Shown one piece after another: positions 25,878 through 33,347 of a stretch of DNA of 64,000 bases; the stretch's first letter is position 1; the number at the start of each line of letters is the position of its first letter. Both the position numbers and the translations under genes were made by a program. The notes under the pieces are model-generated. The model worked only from the letters and a program-made list of their open reading frames with translations, did no database searches and was not told the DNA's origin. Origin of the DNA: Marivita sp965656765 (lineage in GTDB: Bacteria; Pseudomonadota; Alphaproteobacteria; Rhodobacterales; Rhodobacteraceae); assembly GCF_965656765.1 (NCBI RefSeq), contig NZ_CBFHLV010000003.1, forward strand, positions 52,708-116,707. Direction: 5' to 3'.

Positions 25878-27001
25878 TTGTTGTATGCAGACCAATCAGT
25901 GATCTCGGGATAATACATCTCGCGCCAGGCCTTGACCCGTGGGTTCATCATGGCGCGCCACTTGCGGGGGAACAAAGCGAAGAACGTCATCACAGGGTAG
26001 CCATAGGGCAATTGCGGAGCCTCGTCCTCGTCATAGGTCTGAAGCAGTGGAAAACGGCGGTCAGGCTTGTAGTGGTGATCCGAATGGCGCTGCAGGTTGA
26101 TCAAAAACCAGTTGGACGCCTTGTGCGATGCGTTCCAGCTGTGACGTGGTTTGACGTGTTCGTACTTGCCATCACCCAGATATTTGCGCGTCAGCCCATA
26201 GTGTTCGACATAGTTCACCAGTTCGAGCTGAAAGATGGCCGACATCGCTTGCAGTACGAAGACCAGTACGCCCAGCGACCCGCCCAAGGCAAAGGCTAAG
26301 ACGAGGAACACCAACTGCAAACTCCAGTAGCGCCAGAACGGATTACTGGTGTGCCACCAAGGCAAATTCTTACGGGCCAGCATGTCGCGCTCGGCTTTGA
26401 ACGATGACAGCAAGCAGCCTTTGACCACGCGCGGATAGAACCGCCAAAAGCTTTCGTTATAGCGCGCAGTTACCGGATCACGCGGAGTGCCGACGTAGCG
26501 ATGATGCACCAAGAGATGCTCAGAGCGAAAATGCCCGTACAGAGCCATGCCCATCAAAAGGTCACCCAACCAACGCTCAAGCTTATTGCGTTGGTGCATC
26601 AGCTCATGTGCGTAAACGATGCCGACACTGCCCGACAAGACGCCCATGCCTACTGTGATAAAGTATGTCTCAATCAGGCCCAAATGATCTGCGCGAGGGA
26701 GGTACCAAACCAGCCCAAAAATCATCGCGAATTGCAAGGGGGCCCAGATCAGCGTGATCATGCGATGCCAGTAAAGCGCGCTTTCCTTGGTGTTTGGATC
26801 AAGTGAATCAGTGTCGAGGCCGAGTGCCGCATCCAGCGTCGCAAAAACGCCCCATGTGGCGATTATCGGCACCAGCACCCAAAATCCGCCAATCACGGCA
26901 GCGGACAAAACCAACGGGATCATGAGCAAGGACAGCCAAAACGGCATCGCTGCCCGAAAGGGCAGGCGCGACGAACGGCTCTGTACTGTGCTGTCGGTCA
27001 T
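25859..27001 (-). CDS. alkB: Alkane 1-monooxygenase AlkB
   Basis: A 380-residue integral membrane non-haem di-iron enzyme that hydroxylates the terminal carbon of alkanes. The three histidine boxes are intact: HELMH (about residues 132-136), EHLLVHHRYVGTPRD (about 161-175) and LQRHSDHHYKPDRRFP near the C-terminal third. The AlkB-specific NYVEHYGL motif is also present. About six hydrophobic helices flank these. It needs reduced rubredoxin; no rubredoxin gene is in the window, but a ferredoxin/rubredoxin reductase-like gene lies 0.65 kb away. ATG 27001 is chosen; upstream codons in the frame look non-coding. Confidence 0.93.
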   Translation of the reverse strand: MTDSTVQSRSSRLPFRAAMPFWLSLLMIPLVLSAAVIGGFWVLVPIIATWGVFATLDAALGLDTDSLDPNTKESALYWHRMITLIWAPLQFAMIFGLVWYLPRADHLGLIETYFITVGMGVLSGSVGIVYAHELMHQRNKLERWLGDLLMGMALYGHFRSEHLLVHHRYVGTPRDPVTARYNESFWRFYPRVVKGCLLSSFKAERDMLARKNLPWWHTSNPFWRYWSLQLVFLVLAFALGGSLGVLVFVLQAMSAIFQLELVNYVEHYGLTRKYLGDGKYEHVKPRHSWNASHKASNWFLINLQRHSDHHYKPDRRFPLLQTYDEDEAPQLPYGYPVMTFFALFPRKWRAMMNPRVKAWREMYYPEITDWSAYNKARHGL

Positions 27002-27078
27002 GGTTCGCCCGGCACCTTGCATTTATGGCGCAGGTTACTGGCACATTATGCTTTCACCAAGTTTAACGTTGGGTGCGC

Positions 27079-28134
27079 TTACGTGTCTTTAGTGACCAAA
27101 TACGCTTTTCGCATCACAGTCGGCAGATCGTTGGGATCAAAGCTGTCTGCCTCGACGAAATGCCCACGTGTCGGTGTGCGGTCCATGGGCACCAATGCGG
27201 TTTTCACCGTAAGCTTGAGGTGAAAATGCGTAAAGGTGTGCCGCGCTTCAACGGGCGCGGTGCGCCATTCGGCACGTATTGGTGGGTTTTCGACAGGTGT
27301 ATCTGTCCAGTCGCTGCCCGGCCAACCCAGCATTCCGCCCAACAGGCCCGAATCGGGGCGCTGCTCCAGCAGCCAGGCTCCATCAACACGGCGTGCGAGA
27401 TAGGCAATGCCAAGGCGGGTCGGTTTGCGTTTTTTGGGGGTCTTCTTCGGCAACTCCTTTGCAGTACCCGCCTCCCACGCCGCGCATGATTGCCGCCAGG
27501 GGCATAACCCACAGGCCGGATTGCGCGGCGTACAGATTGTAGCGCCAAGATCCATCACAGCTTGCGCATAGCAGCCGGGACGGTTGCCGGGCGTGAGGGC
27601 CGAGGCATAATCCATGAGAACAGGTTTCGCAGCGGGCAATGGCATGTGCTCGTCATAGAGCCGCGCCATCACGCGTTCAACGTTTCCATCGAGCACGGTT
27701 TCCTGTCGGTCAAACGCGATAGAGGCAACAGCTGCAGCGGTGTAAGGACCGATCCCCGGAAGGGTAATCAATGCGTCATAGGTGTCCGGAAAAACGCCAC
27801 CATGCTCGGTTTGAACAGCGCGGGCGCATTTCAACAGGTTTCGGGCACGGGCGTAGTAGCCAAGACCCGCCCAAGCTGCCATGACGTCGGCGTCCTCTGC
27901 CTGTGCCAAATCGATGATGGTGGGCCAGCGTGTTGTGAATGCTTCGAAATAGCTTTTGACGGCCGCTACTGTGGTTTGTTGCAGCATGATCTCGGACATC
28001 CAGACACGGTAGGGGTCTGGGCGCATCCCTTTGGCGCGCTCAGCGGGGCTGACACGCCACGGCATCTGGCGGGCATGCCTGTCATACCATTCCAGTAGCA
28101 GGCTTGGATCGGGCGGATCACGCAGGTCTGACAT
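27079..28134 (-). CDS. mutY: Adenine DNA glycosylase MutY
   Basis: About 351 residues. It removes adenine mispaired with 8-oxoguanine. The catalytic Glu is in SEIMLQQTTV; the helix-hairpin-helix LPGIGPYTAAAVASIAF and catalytic Asp in VLDGNVERV follow. The Fe-S ligands fit C-x6-C-x2-C-x5-C (CTPRNPACGLCPWRQSC). The C-terminal third is the NUDIX-like 8-oxoG recognition domain. Starts at ATG 28155 or TTG 28185 are possible; 28134 (MSDLRDPP) lies closest to the first conserved helix but has a weak ribosome site. It is divergent from the DUF721 gene. Confidence 0.93.
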   Translation of the reverse strand: MSDLRDPPDPSLLLEWYDRHARQMPWRVSPAERAKGMRPDPYRVWMSEIMLQQTTVAAVKSYFEAFTTRWPTIIDLAQAEDADVMAAWAGLGYYARARNLLKCARAVQTEHGGVFPDTYDALITLPGIGPYTAAAVASIAFDRQETVLDGNVERVMARLYDEHMPLPAAKPVLMDYASALTPGNRPGCYAQAVMDLGATICTPRNPACGLCPWRQSCAAWEAGTAKELPKKTPKKRKPTRLGIAYLARRVDGAWLLEQRPDSGLLGGMLGWPGSDWTDTPVENPPIRAEWRTAPVEARHTFTHFHLKLTVKTALVPMDRTPTRGHFVEADSFDPNDLPTVMRKAYLVTKDT

Positions 28135-28216
28135 ACCTTTGATTTCGGCTCTCATTTGTGGGGTGGTTGCAGCGACGTCGCGCAACTAGAATAGCGTTCG
28201 AGAGAGGGAGTCAAAC

Positions 28217-28729
28217 ATGGCGCCACGCAACAGCCAGACACATGGGTTCAAGCGGACATCGAGTCTTCTGCAGACGCAGATCCGCAAGACTTCGGAAACC
28301 CGTGGATTTGCGCAATCCCGGCTCCTAACTCATTGGACCGAGATCGCGGGCGATGACATCGCAGCCATCAGCCGGCCCGTAGAGGTGCGCTATGGGCGCG
28401 GCGGGTTTGGCGCAACACTGACGCTTTTGACGACGGGTGCGCATGCGCCGATTCTCGAGATGCAAAAAGAAAAGCTGCGCGAAAAGGTCAACGCGGTCTA
28501 CGGCTATAACGCGATTTCCAAAGTCCGGATCACGCAGACGGCCTCGACCGGATTTTCCGAAGGTCAGGTGAGCTTTGATCACGGACCCAAATCCGAGCGG
28601 AATGACACACCCGCTGCGATCCTGCCGCAAGCGCAGCAACTGGCAGGGGACGTTCAAGACGAGGGATTGCGCGCGGCGCTGGAACGTCTCGCAACAAACG
28701 TCTATTCAAAACCACAAAATCGGACCTAA
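28217..28729 (+). CDS. DUF721 (DciA-like) family protein
   Basis: A 170-residue protein with the DUF721 domain in the N-terminal half (about residues 10-105): FAQSRLLTHWTEIAGDDIAAIS and a KLREKVNAVYGYNAISKVRI block. DUF721 includes DciA, the likely ancestral replicative helicase loader, and short RNA-binding-like forms. The C-terminal tail is variable. RBS GGGAG lies before ATG 28217. It is divergent from mutY and directly upstream of dsbA, a neighbourhood that is conserved in roseobacters as I know them. Confidence 0.8.
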   Translation: MAPRNSQTHGFKRTSSLLQTQIRKTSETRGFAQSRLLTHWTEIAGDDIAAISRPVEVRYGRGGFGATLTLLTTGAHAPILEMQKEKLREKVNAVYGYNAISKVRITQTASTGFSEGQVSFDHGPKSERNDTPAAILPQAQQLAGDVQDEGLRAALERLATNVYSKPQNRT

Positions 28730-28761
28730 GTCCTAAGGCAAACAGAGCAAAGGGTTTCGCA

Positions 28762-29442
28762 ATGAAACAACAGTTGATGACGATTGCACTGGCAACGGCC
28801 CTCGTGGCTGGTGCGGGATGGTGGGTCGCTGGTACGGGCGCTGCCCCGACTGTAAACGGGCAGGCAATCGTTCTGCCAGGTGCGGCCAACGCACAGGAGA
28901 GCACCGCGGCGGACGTCACCATTCAGGAAATGGTTCTTGGTGCCGAAGACGCGCCGGTCGAAATGATTGAATATGCATCGTTCACCTGCCCGCACTGCGC
29001 GACCTTTCACCAAGGCGTGTTCAAGGACCTGAAAGCCGACTACATTGACACCGGCAAGGTCAAGTTCACCTATCGAGAGGTTTACTTTGACCGCTACGGT
29101 CTTTGGGGGTCGCTGGTCGCGCGGTGCGGCGGCGAAGACCGCTTCTTTGGCATCACCGAGATGATCTATGACACCCAAGGTGAATGGAGTCGCGCCGGTT
29201 CGGAAGCGGCCATTGCGGACGAGTTACGCAAGATTGGCCGGATTGCCGGTTTGGAAAACGAACAGCTTGAGGCATGTCTGACAAATGGCGACAAGGCCCG
29301 TGGTTTGATCGAATGGTATCAGGCCAATGCCGAAGAACACGGTATCAGCTCGACCCCGTCATTCGTCATCAATGGCGAGACCTATTCGAACATGAGCTAT
29401 TCCGAGTTTCAGGAAATCATCGATGAGAAGGTTGGTGGCTAA
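28762..29442 (+). CDS. DsbA-family thiol:disulfide oxidoreductase
   Basis: A 226-residue periplasmic protein with an N-terminal hydrophobic segment (LMTIALATALVAGAGWWVAG). The thioredoxin-fold active site CPHC sits in YASFTCPHCATFHQG (about residues 73-87), and the cis-Pro loop is GISSTPSFVING. It would introduce or shuffle disulfides in exported proteins. A further cysteine pair (ARCGG, EACLTNG) is present. It follows the DUF721 gene by 32 bases with AAAGGG as the ribosome site, and ends at a strong terminator. Confidence 0.92.
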   Translation: MKQQLMTIALATALVAGAGWWVAGTGAAPTVNGQAIVLPGAANAQESTAADVTIQEMVLGAEDAPVEMIEYASFTCPHCATFHQGVFKDLKADYIDTGKVKFTYREVYFDRYGLWGSLVARCGGEDRFFGITEMIYDTQGEWSRAGSEAAIADELRKIGRIAGLENEQLEACLTNGDKARGLIEWYQANAEEHGISSTPSFVINGETYSNMSYSEFQEIIDEKVGG

Positions 29443-29473
29443 GCCTGCCACTTAGAGACCTGAAATGTTCACC

Positions 29474-29502
29474 CGGTCCCTTCGATGAAGGGGCCGTTTT
29501 TT
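29474..29502 (+). terminator. Rho-independent terminator after dsbA-like gene
   Basis: Arms at 29474-29481 and 29489-29496 form an 8-bp stem with one G-T pair and a 7-base loop, followed by six T residues. It closes the DUF721-dsbA unit. Confidence 0.85.
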
Positions 29503-29944
29503 ATTTCACCGATTAGATTTGTACGGCTCACACTAGAACACTAAATTTTTGGTTTTTCTACTTGAGGATGAGCGCATGGCTGCGCTAGCGTTAAGTGGTG
29601 TTTTCGAGTTCGAGTATTCAGGGTTCATATTTTATGGTGCATTGCATTCAGTCCTTCACGATTATCGCATCGCGTATGTCAGGTCGGCATACAGTGTTGC
29701 CGCTATTTTTCTAATTCAGGGTGGGTATTTGCCCGATGGTTGGTGCTCTGATCGGAGATACAACGAGGAACCTTTGCTGAATCAGCATAGGTCACGAAGC
29801 GGACCTATTGTTTCGCGCGCGAAACATTGGGGCCGGATCGGACCTATTAACCTTTTGATAAGATTTGGGCTTTTTGGGGCTGTCGCAGCGAACATACCGC
29901 TGAAACCAGCGCATCGAATATTTTGATCTTCATAGGAACATACC
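29503..29944. other. Non-coding upstream region of RTX/DUF4214 gene
   Basis: About 440 bases, less GC-rich than neighbours. One open frame (29549-29926) exists, but its translation has no family features and includes many rare-looking codons, so I treat it as non-coding. The stretch holds a 16-bp palindrome flanked by two copies of a 10-bp direct repeat (29800-29848, listed separately) and a small AGCGCA/TGCGCT hairpin near 29570. It is probably the promoter and regulatory region of the secreted protein gene downstream. Confidence 0.5.
29800..29848. promoter_or_regulatory. Palindrome flanked by direct repeats
   Basis: GTTTCGCGCGCGAAAC at 29810-29825 is a perfect 16-bp palindrome. The decamer CGGACCTATT occurs immediately before it (29800-29809) and again at 29839-29848. 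The arrangement, about 100 bases before the ATG of the RTX/DUF4214 gene, suggests a binding region for a dimeric regulator. The regulator is unknown. Confidence 0.45.
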
Positions 29945-31300
29945 ATGCCTTTCAGACTTGAATCCGCAATTTTCGAAGACACGCTTTTGATCAATGTCAT
30001 CTTGGATGAGGCGTTGCCCTCGGGCGAAACTGACTTTCAGACATTCATTCGGACCCTCACTTACACCAATCCGGGCTTGAGCGGTCTGGCCCTTGAATTT
30101 GTTGGCACAATCGAGAACGAGGCGATCATCACGAACGAAGCGCCTTTGGTGATCCAAGAGTCTTATGCGGATGGTGTCGATGGCACAATCTCTGACAGTG
30201 CAGAAGTCGGTGATGTGCTATTCGCTTATGAGTTCAAGATCCTCCAAGCCGGGTCGATTGATATCGACATATTCGATGTTCAGCTGAATGGGGGCGCATT
30301 TGTTGACGCTTTGGATGGTGCCGCTGTTTTGAGTGTGCCGTTTGACGGCTCGGACCCGCAGATGGGCCCAACCAATGGCCCGGACAGTATCGATGGCACA
30401 GATGGCCCTGACACGCTGGCTGGTGACCACGGCAACGACACGATTGAAGGGGGGGCTGGCAATGATGTGATTGACGGAGGCCTTGGCGTGGACACCGTGG
30501 TTTTTGATGGTCCACAGAACAGCCATACGGTGACGATTTCGCCGTCAGGAACCACTGTTGAGGATCGGCGCACAGACGGGGCTGGCGCGGATACGTTGAC
30601 CGGGATTGAACTGATTGACTTCAACGATGCTGCAGACTCGATCACGTTCGAGCTCAACAATTTTGGCGGTGCGGCGCAATTGTCGGCTGAGGAATTGGAA
30701 GCGATCATTGAGCTCTATATCGCATATTTCAATCGCGCGCCGGATGCGGTGGGGCTCAATTTCTGGGCAACAGCCTATGCCAATGGATTGTCGCTCGAAG
30801 GGATGGCAGAAGAATTTGCTCCGCAACCTGAGACGGTGGCGGCTTATCCCGAAGGAGCCTCCAATCTCGATTTTGCGACGACGGTTTACAACAATGTGCT
30901 TGGTCGAACGCCGGATCAGGAGGGTTTGAATTTCTGGGTGGGTGCGCTGGATAATGGCTATCCACGCGACAGCTTTATTCTAGGGGTGCTGGAAGGGGCC
31001 AAAGCGCTGCCACAATCAGATGCAAGTTCTGAATTTGTCACACAGCAAATTGCGGATCGGGCGTTTCTAGAAACCAAGGCCGACATCGGTGCCTATTTCG
31101 CGGTGCATCTTGGCATGTCTAATGTCGACAATGCCCGCACCGTCATGGACCTGTTCGATGGCTTTGCCGTGACAGAGATTGATGCCCGTGATCAGGCCGA
31201 CGCATTCTATGACGGCGCCTTGGACCCGGTGAGCGGTGAGTTCCTGCTTCAGATCGTCGGTGTGGTGACGGACGATTTCGACCCGTCGACTATACTGTAG
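29945..31300 (+). CDS. RTX-type calcium-binding protein with DUF4214 domains
   Basis: A 451-residue protein without a classical signal peptide. Residues 1-135 form an unknown beta-rich domain. Residues about 146-182 carry degenerate RTX nonapeptides (GTDGPDTLAGDHGNDTIEGG, GNDVIDGG), which bind calcium and mark type I secretion. Residues about 250-335 hold two DUF4214 units with the repeated signature YFNRAPDAVGLNFW and VLGRTPDQEGLNFW. It is probably exported to the surface or medium by a type I system encoded elsewhere. RBS AGGA lies 8-10 bases before the ATG. Function of DUF4214 is unknown; adhesion or surface-layer roles are suspected. Confidence 0.8.
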   Translation: MPFRLESAIFEDTLLINVILDEALPSGETDFQTFIRTLTYTNPGLSGLALEFVGTIENEAIITNEAPLVIQESYADGVDGTISDSAEVGDVLFAYEFKILQAGSIDIDIFDVQLNGGAFVDALDGAAVLSVPFDGSDPQMGPTNGPDSIDGTDGPDTLAGDHGNDTIEGGAGNDVIDGGLGVDTVVFDGPQNSHTVTISPSGTTVEDRRTDGAGADTLTGIELIDFNDAADSITFELNNFGGAAQLSAEELEAIIELYIAYFNRAPDAVGLNFWATAYANGLSLEGMAEEFAPQPETVAAYPEGASNLDFATTVYNNVLGRTPDQEGLNFWVGALDNGYPRDSFILGVLEGAKALPQSDASSEFVTQQIADRAFLETKADIGAYFAVHLGMSNVDNARTVMDLFDGFAVTEIDARDQADAFYDGALDPVSGEFLLQIVGVVTDDFDPSTIL

Positions 31301-31301
31301 A

Positions 31302-33347
31302 TCAAGTATCCCGCCGTCCTTCGCGGAGCCATGCGCCAAGGATCAGACCCGATGCCAGCAGCAGGACCAACCATCCCGGTAACATCGGTGTTTGTGTCAC
31401 GTCGAGTGTCTCGAAGGCCTCGCGCGGGGTAATGCCCAGCCAGCCGCGACCTGCAGCAGGGCGGCCTTCGCCAACGGCGCGGATGGTTGGCACGCCGTCT
31501 TCAAGACGGCGCACACCGCCATTGGTGCCGTCTACGGCTGGTTCCAACGTCTCTCCGCTGGCGATGGTCTGTTCGAATTCGCGGGGTGCTGCGGGGCCAA
31601 GGCCAACGACCGCCTCCTGATCACCTTCGGCCAAGCGATAGAGGCCAATCTCGGGTCCGGTATAGAGCGCCTCAAACCTTCCGGGTGTGACCTCTTCGAG
31701 TGTGACCTCTTCTTCGGTGCCGACTGGGCGCGTGACGGTCACTGCGCCGATGGTTTCGTCCAGTGTACGCCGGATGATGCGCATGGTCTGACCAGTGGGT
31801 TCGGCCCAAAGGGCTTCTTCCTCGAGTTCGGGTTCTTTCATCATCCAGTGTGCTAGGCGCCGCAGCAGATCAAGCTGTGGGCCACCGCCTTCGAACCCGC
31901 GCGACCAAAGCCATGCGTGATCCGATGCGATCAGCGCGACGCGCCCTTCGCCGACGCGGTCAAGAACCAGCAGTGGTTTGTCGTCGATGCCGCTCATGAC
32001 GACATCACCGCCAATGGGATCAACTTCGATCTGGCGCATCCAGCGGCCCCATGTGTCGGCACCCGCGAGCCCGGACGTGACAGGGTGACGGTCGCCCAGT
32101 TCGGTGATGCCGGGGCGGAAACCGCGTTCGATCACACGGGCGGTCGGTTCGGCAGGAATGATGTCGGCAAGGGGCGAGCGGTAGATGCTGTCGGCGCTGG
32201 CAAAATCGGGGCCAGCGGCGACCAGAACCGCGCCGCCTTCCTCGACGTAGTTGCGCACGTTGTCGAGATAGATCGCAGGCAGGATGCCGCGCCGTTTGTA
32301 GCGGTCAAAGATGATGAGATCGAAGTCTTCGATCTTTTCGAGGAACAGTTCGCGGGTGGGAAAGGCGATCAGCGACAGTTCTGTCACAGGCACGCCGTCT
32401 TGCTTTTCTGGCGGCCGCAGAATGGTGAAGTGGACCAGATCAACCGAGCTGTCTGATTTCAGGAGGTTGCGCCACGTGCGCCCGCCTGCATGCGGCTCTC
32501 CGCTGACCAAAAGCACGCGCAACCGATCGCGCACGCCGTTAATCTGAACGAGCGCTGTGTTGTTGCGTTCGGTCAATTCATCCTCGGCCAGTGGTACGGT
32601 GAACTGGATCACGTTGAGCCCACCGTGGGGCAGAGTGATCGGCAGTTCGATGTCTTCGCCGATGGGCATATCGAATTGCTGTGGCTCTGCCCCATCGACC
32701 GATATGTCGATCACGGTTGAGCTTGCCTGCGGTTCCGCGCCATCATCCTCGACCCGGAGGGTCAGGGTGACAGGTTCGCCCAAGATGGCGAAGGCTGGCG
32801 CGTTCTTGACGATCAGGCGGCGATCCCAGTCGGTTTCCTTGCCAGTCAGCAGTAGGTGCAACGGTGCAGGTAGATCGGGTGTGCGTTCCAGATCGTGGAC
32901 GCGCCCGTCGCTGAGCAGGAAAACCCCGGCGATCCTGCCCCGGGGTTCTTCGGCCAACGCGTCGGACACGGCGGACATGAGCAGCGTTCCGGTATCGCCT
33001 TCGCCGTCACCGACCTCGATCCGGCGGATCTCGGTGTTTTCGCGGGCGTTTAGTTGCGCGGCCAAAGTGACCGCTGCGTTGGTGGTCGCGTCCAGACGGT
33101 CGCCCAGAGATTGGCTGGCGCTTTTGTCTTCGACGATCAGAACGATATTCGACAGCGGCGCGCGGTCCTCGACTTGATAGGACGGCTGCGCGAGTGCGGC
33201 CAAGACCACCAGCGCGGCCAATGCGCGAAGGGCCCATCCCTGCAACCCGCGCGAAAGGGCGAGTGCCACACCAAGTGCAGCCAAGCCCGCGAGAACAGCG
33301 ATAATCACCCACGGGAGGAGTGGATCGAAGACAATGCTGCCGGTCAT
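31302..33347 (-). CDS. Membrane protein with glutamine amidotransferase-like domain
   Basis: A 681-residue inner-membrane protein, last of a four-gene operon. Two N-terminal helices (WVIIAVLAGLAALGVALALS; ALRALAALVVLAALAQPSYQ) precede a vWA-like region (NIVLIVEDKSASQSLGDR). A class-I amidotransferase-like domain of the DUF1355 type covers about residues 270-490 (RVLLVSGEPHAGGRTWRNLL, GGAVLVAAGP, DHAWLWSRGFEGGGPQL). A single helix sits near the C-terminus (MLPGWLVLLLASGLILGAWL). The amidotransferase catalytic Cys is not evident, so it is probably a structural or ligand-binding version. It overlaps the DUF4159 gene by one base (TGATG). Confidence 0.75.
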   Translation of the reverse strand: MTGSIVFDPLLPWVIIAVLAGLAALGVALALSRGLQGWALRALAALVVLAALAQPSYQVEDRAPLSNIVLIVEDKSASQSLGDRLDATTNAAVTLAAQLNARENTEIRRIEVGDGEGDTGTLLMSAVSDALAEEPRGRIAGVFLLSDGRVHDLERTPDLPAPLHLLLTGKETDWDRRLIVKNAPAFAILGEPVTLTLRVEDDGAEPQASSTVIDISVDGAEPQQFDMPIGEDIELPITLPHGGLNVIQFTVPLAEDELTERNNTALVQINGVRDRLRVLLVSGEPHAGGRTWRNLLKSDSSVDLVHFTILRPPEKQDGVPVTELSLIAFPTRELFLEKIEDFDLIIFDRYKRRGILPAIYLDNVRNYVEEGGAVLVAAGPDFASADSIYRSPLADIIPAEPTARVIERGFRPGITELGDRHPVTSGLAGADTWGRWMRQIEVDPIGGDVVMSGIDDKPLLVLDRVGEGRVALIASDHAWLWSRGFEGGGPQLDLLRRLAHWMMKEPELEEEALWAEPTGQTMRIIRRTLDETIGAVTVTRPVGTEEEVTLEEVTPGRFEALYTGPEIGLYRLAEGDQEAVVGLGPAAPREFEQTIASGETLEPAVDGTNGGVRRLEDGVPTIRAVGEGRPAAGRGWLGITPREAFETLDVTQTPMLPGWLVLLLASGLILGAWLREGRRDT

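Noticed and set aside
29549..29926. 125-codon open frame upstream of the RTX/DUF4214 gene
   Set aside because: No domain, signal peptide or convincing ribosome site; the translation looks random and the stretch carries palindromic regulatory-type sequence.
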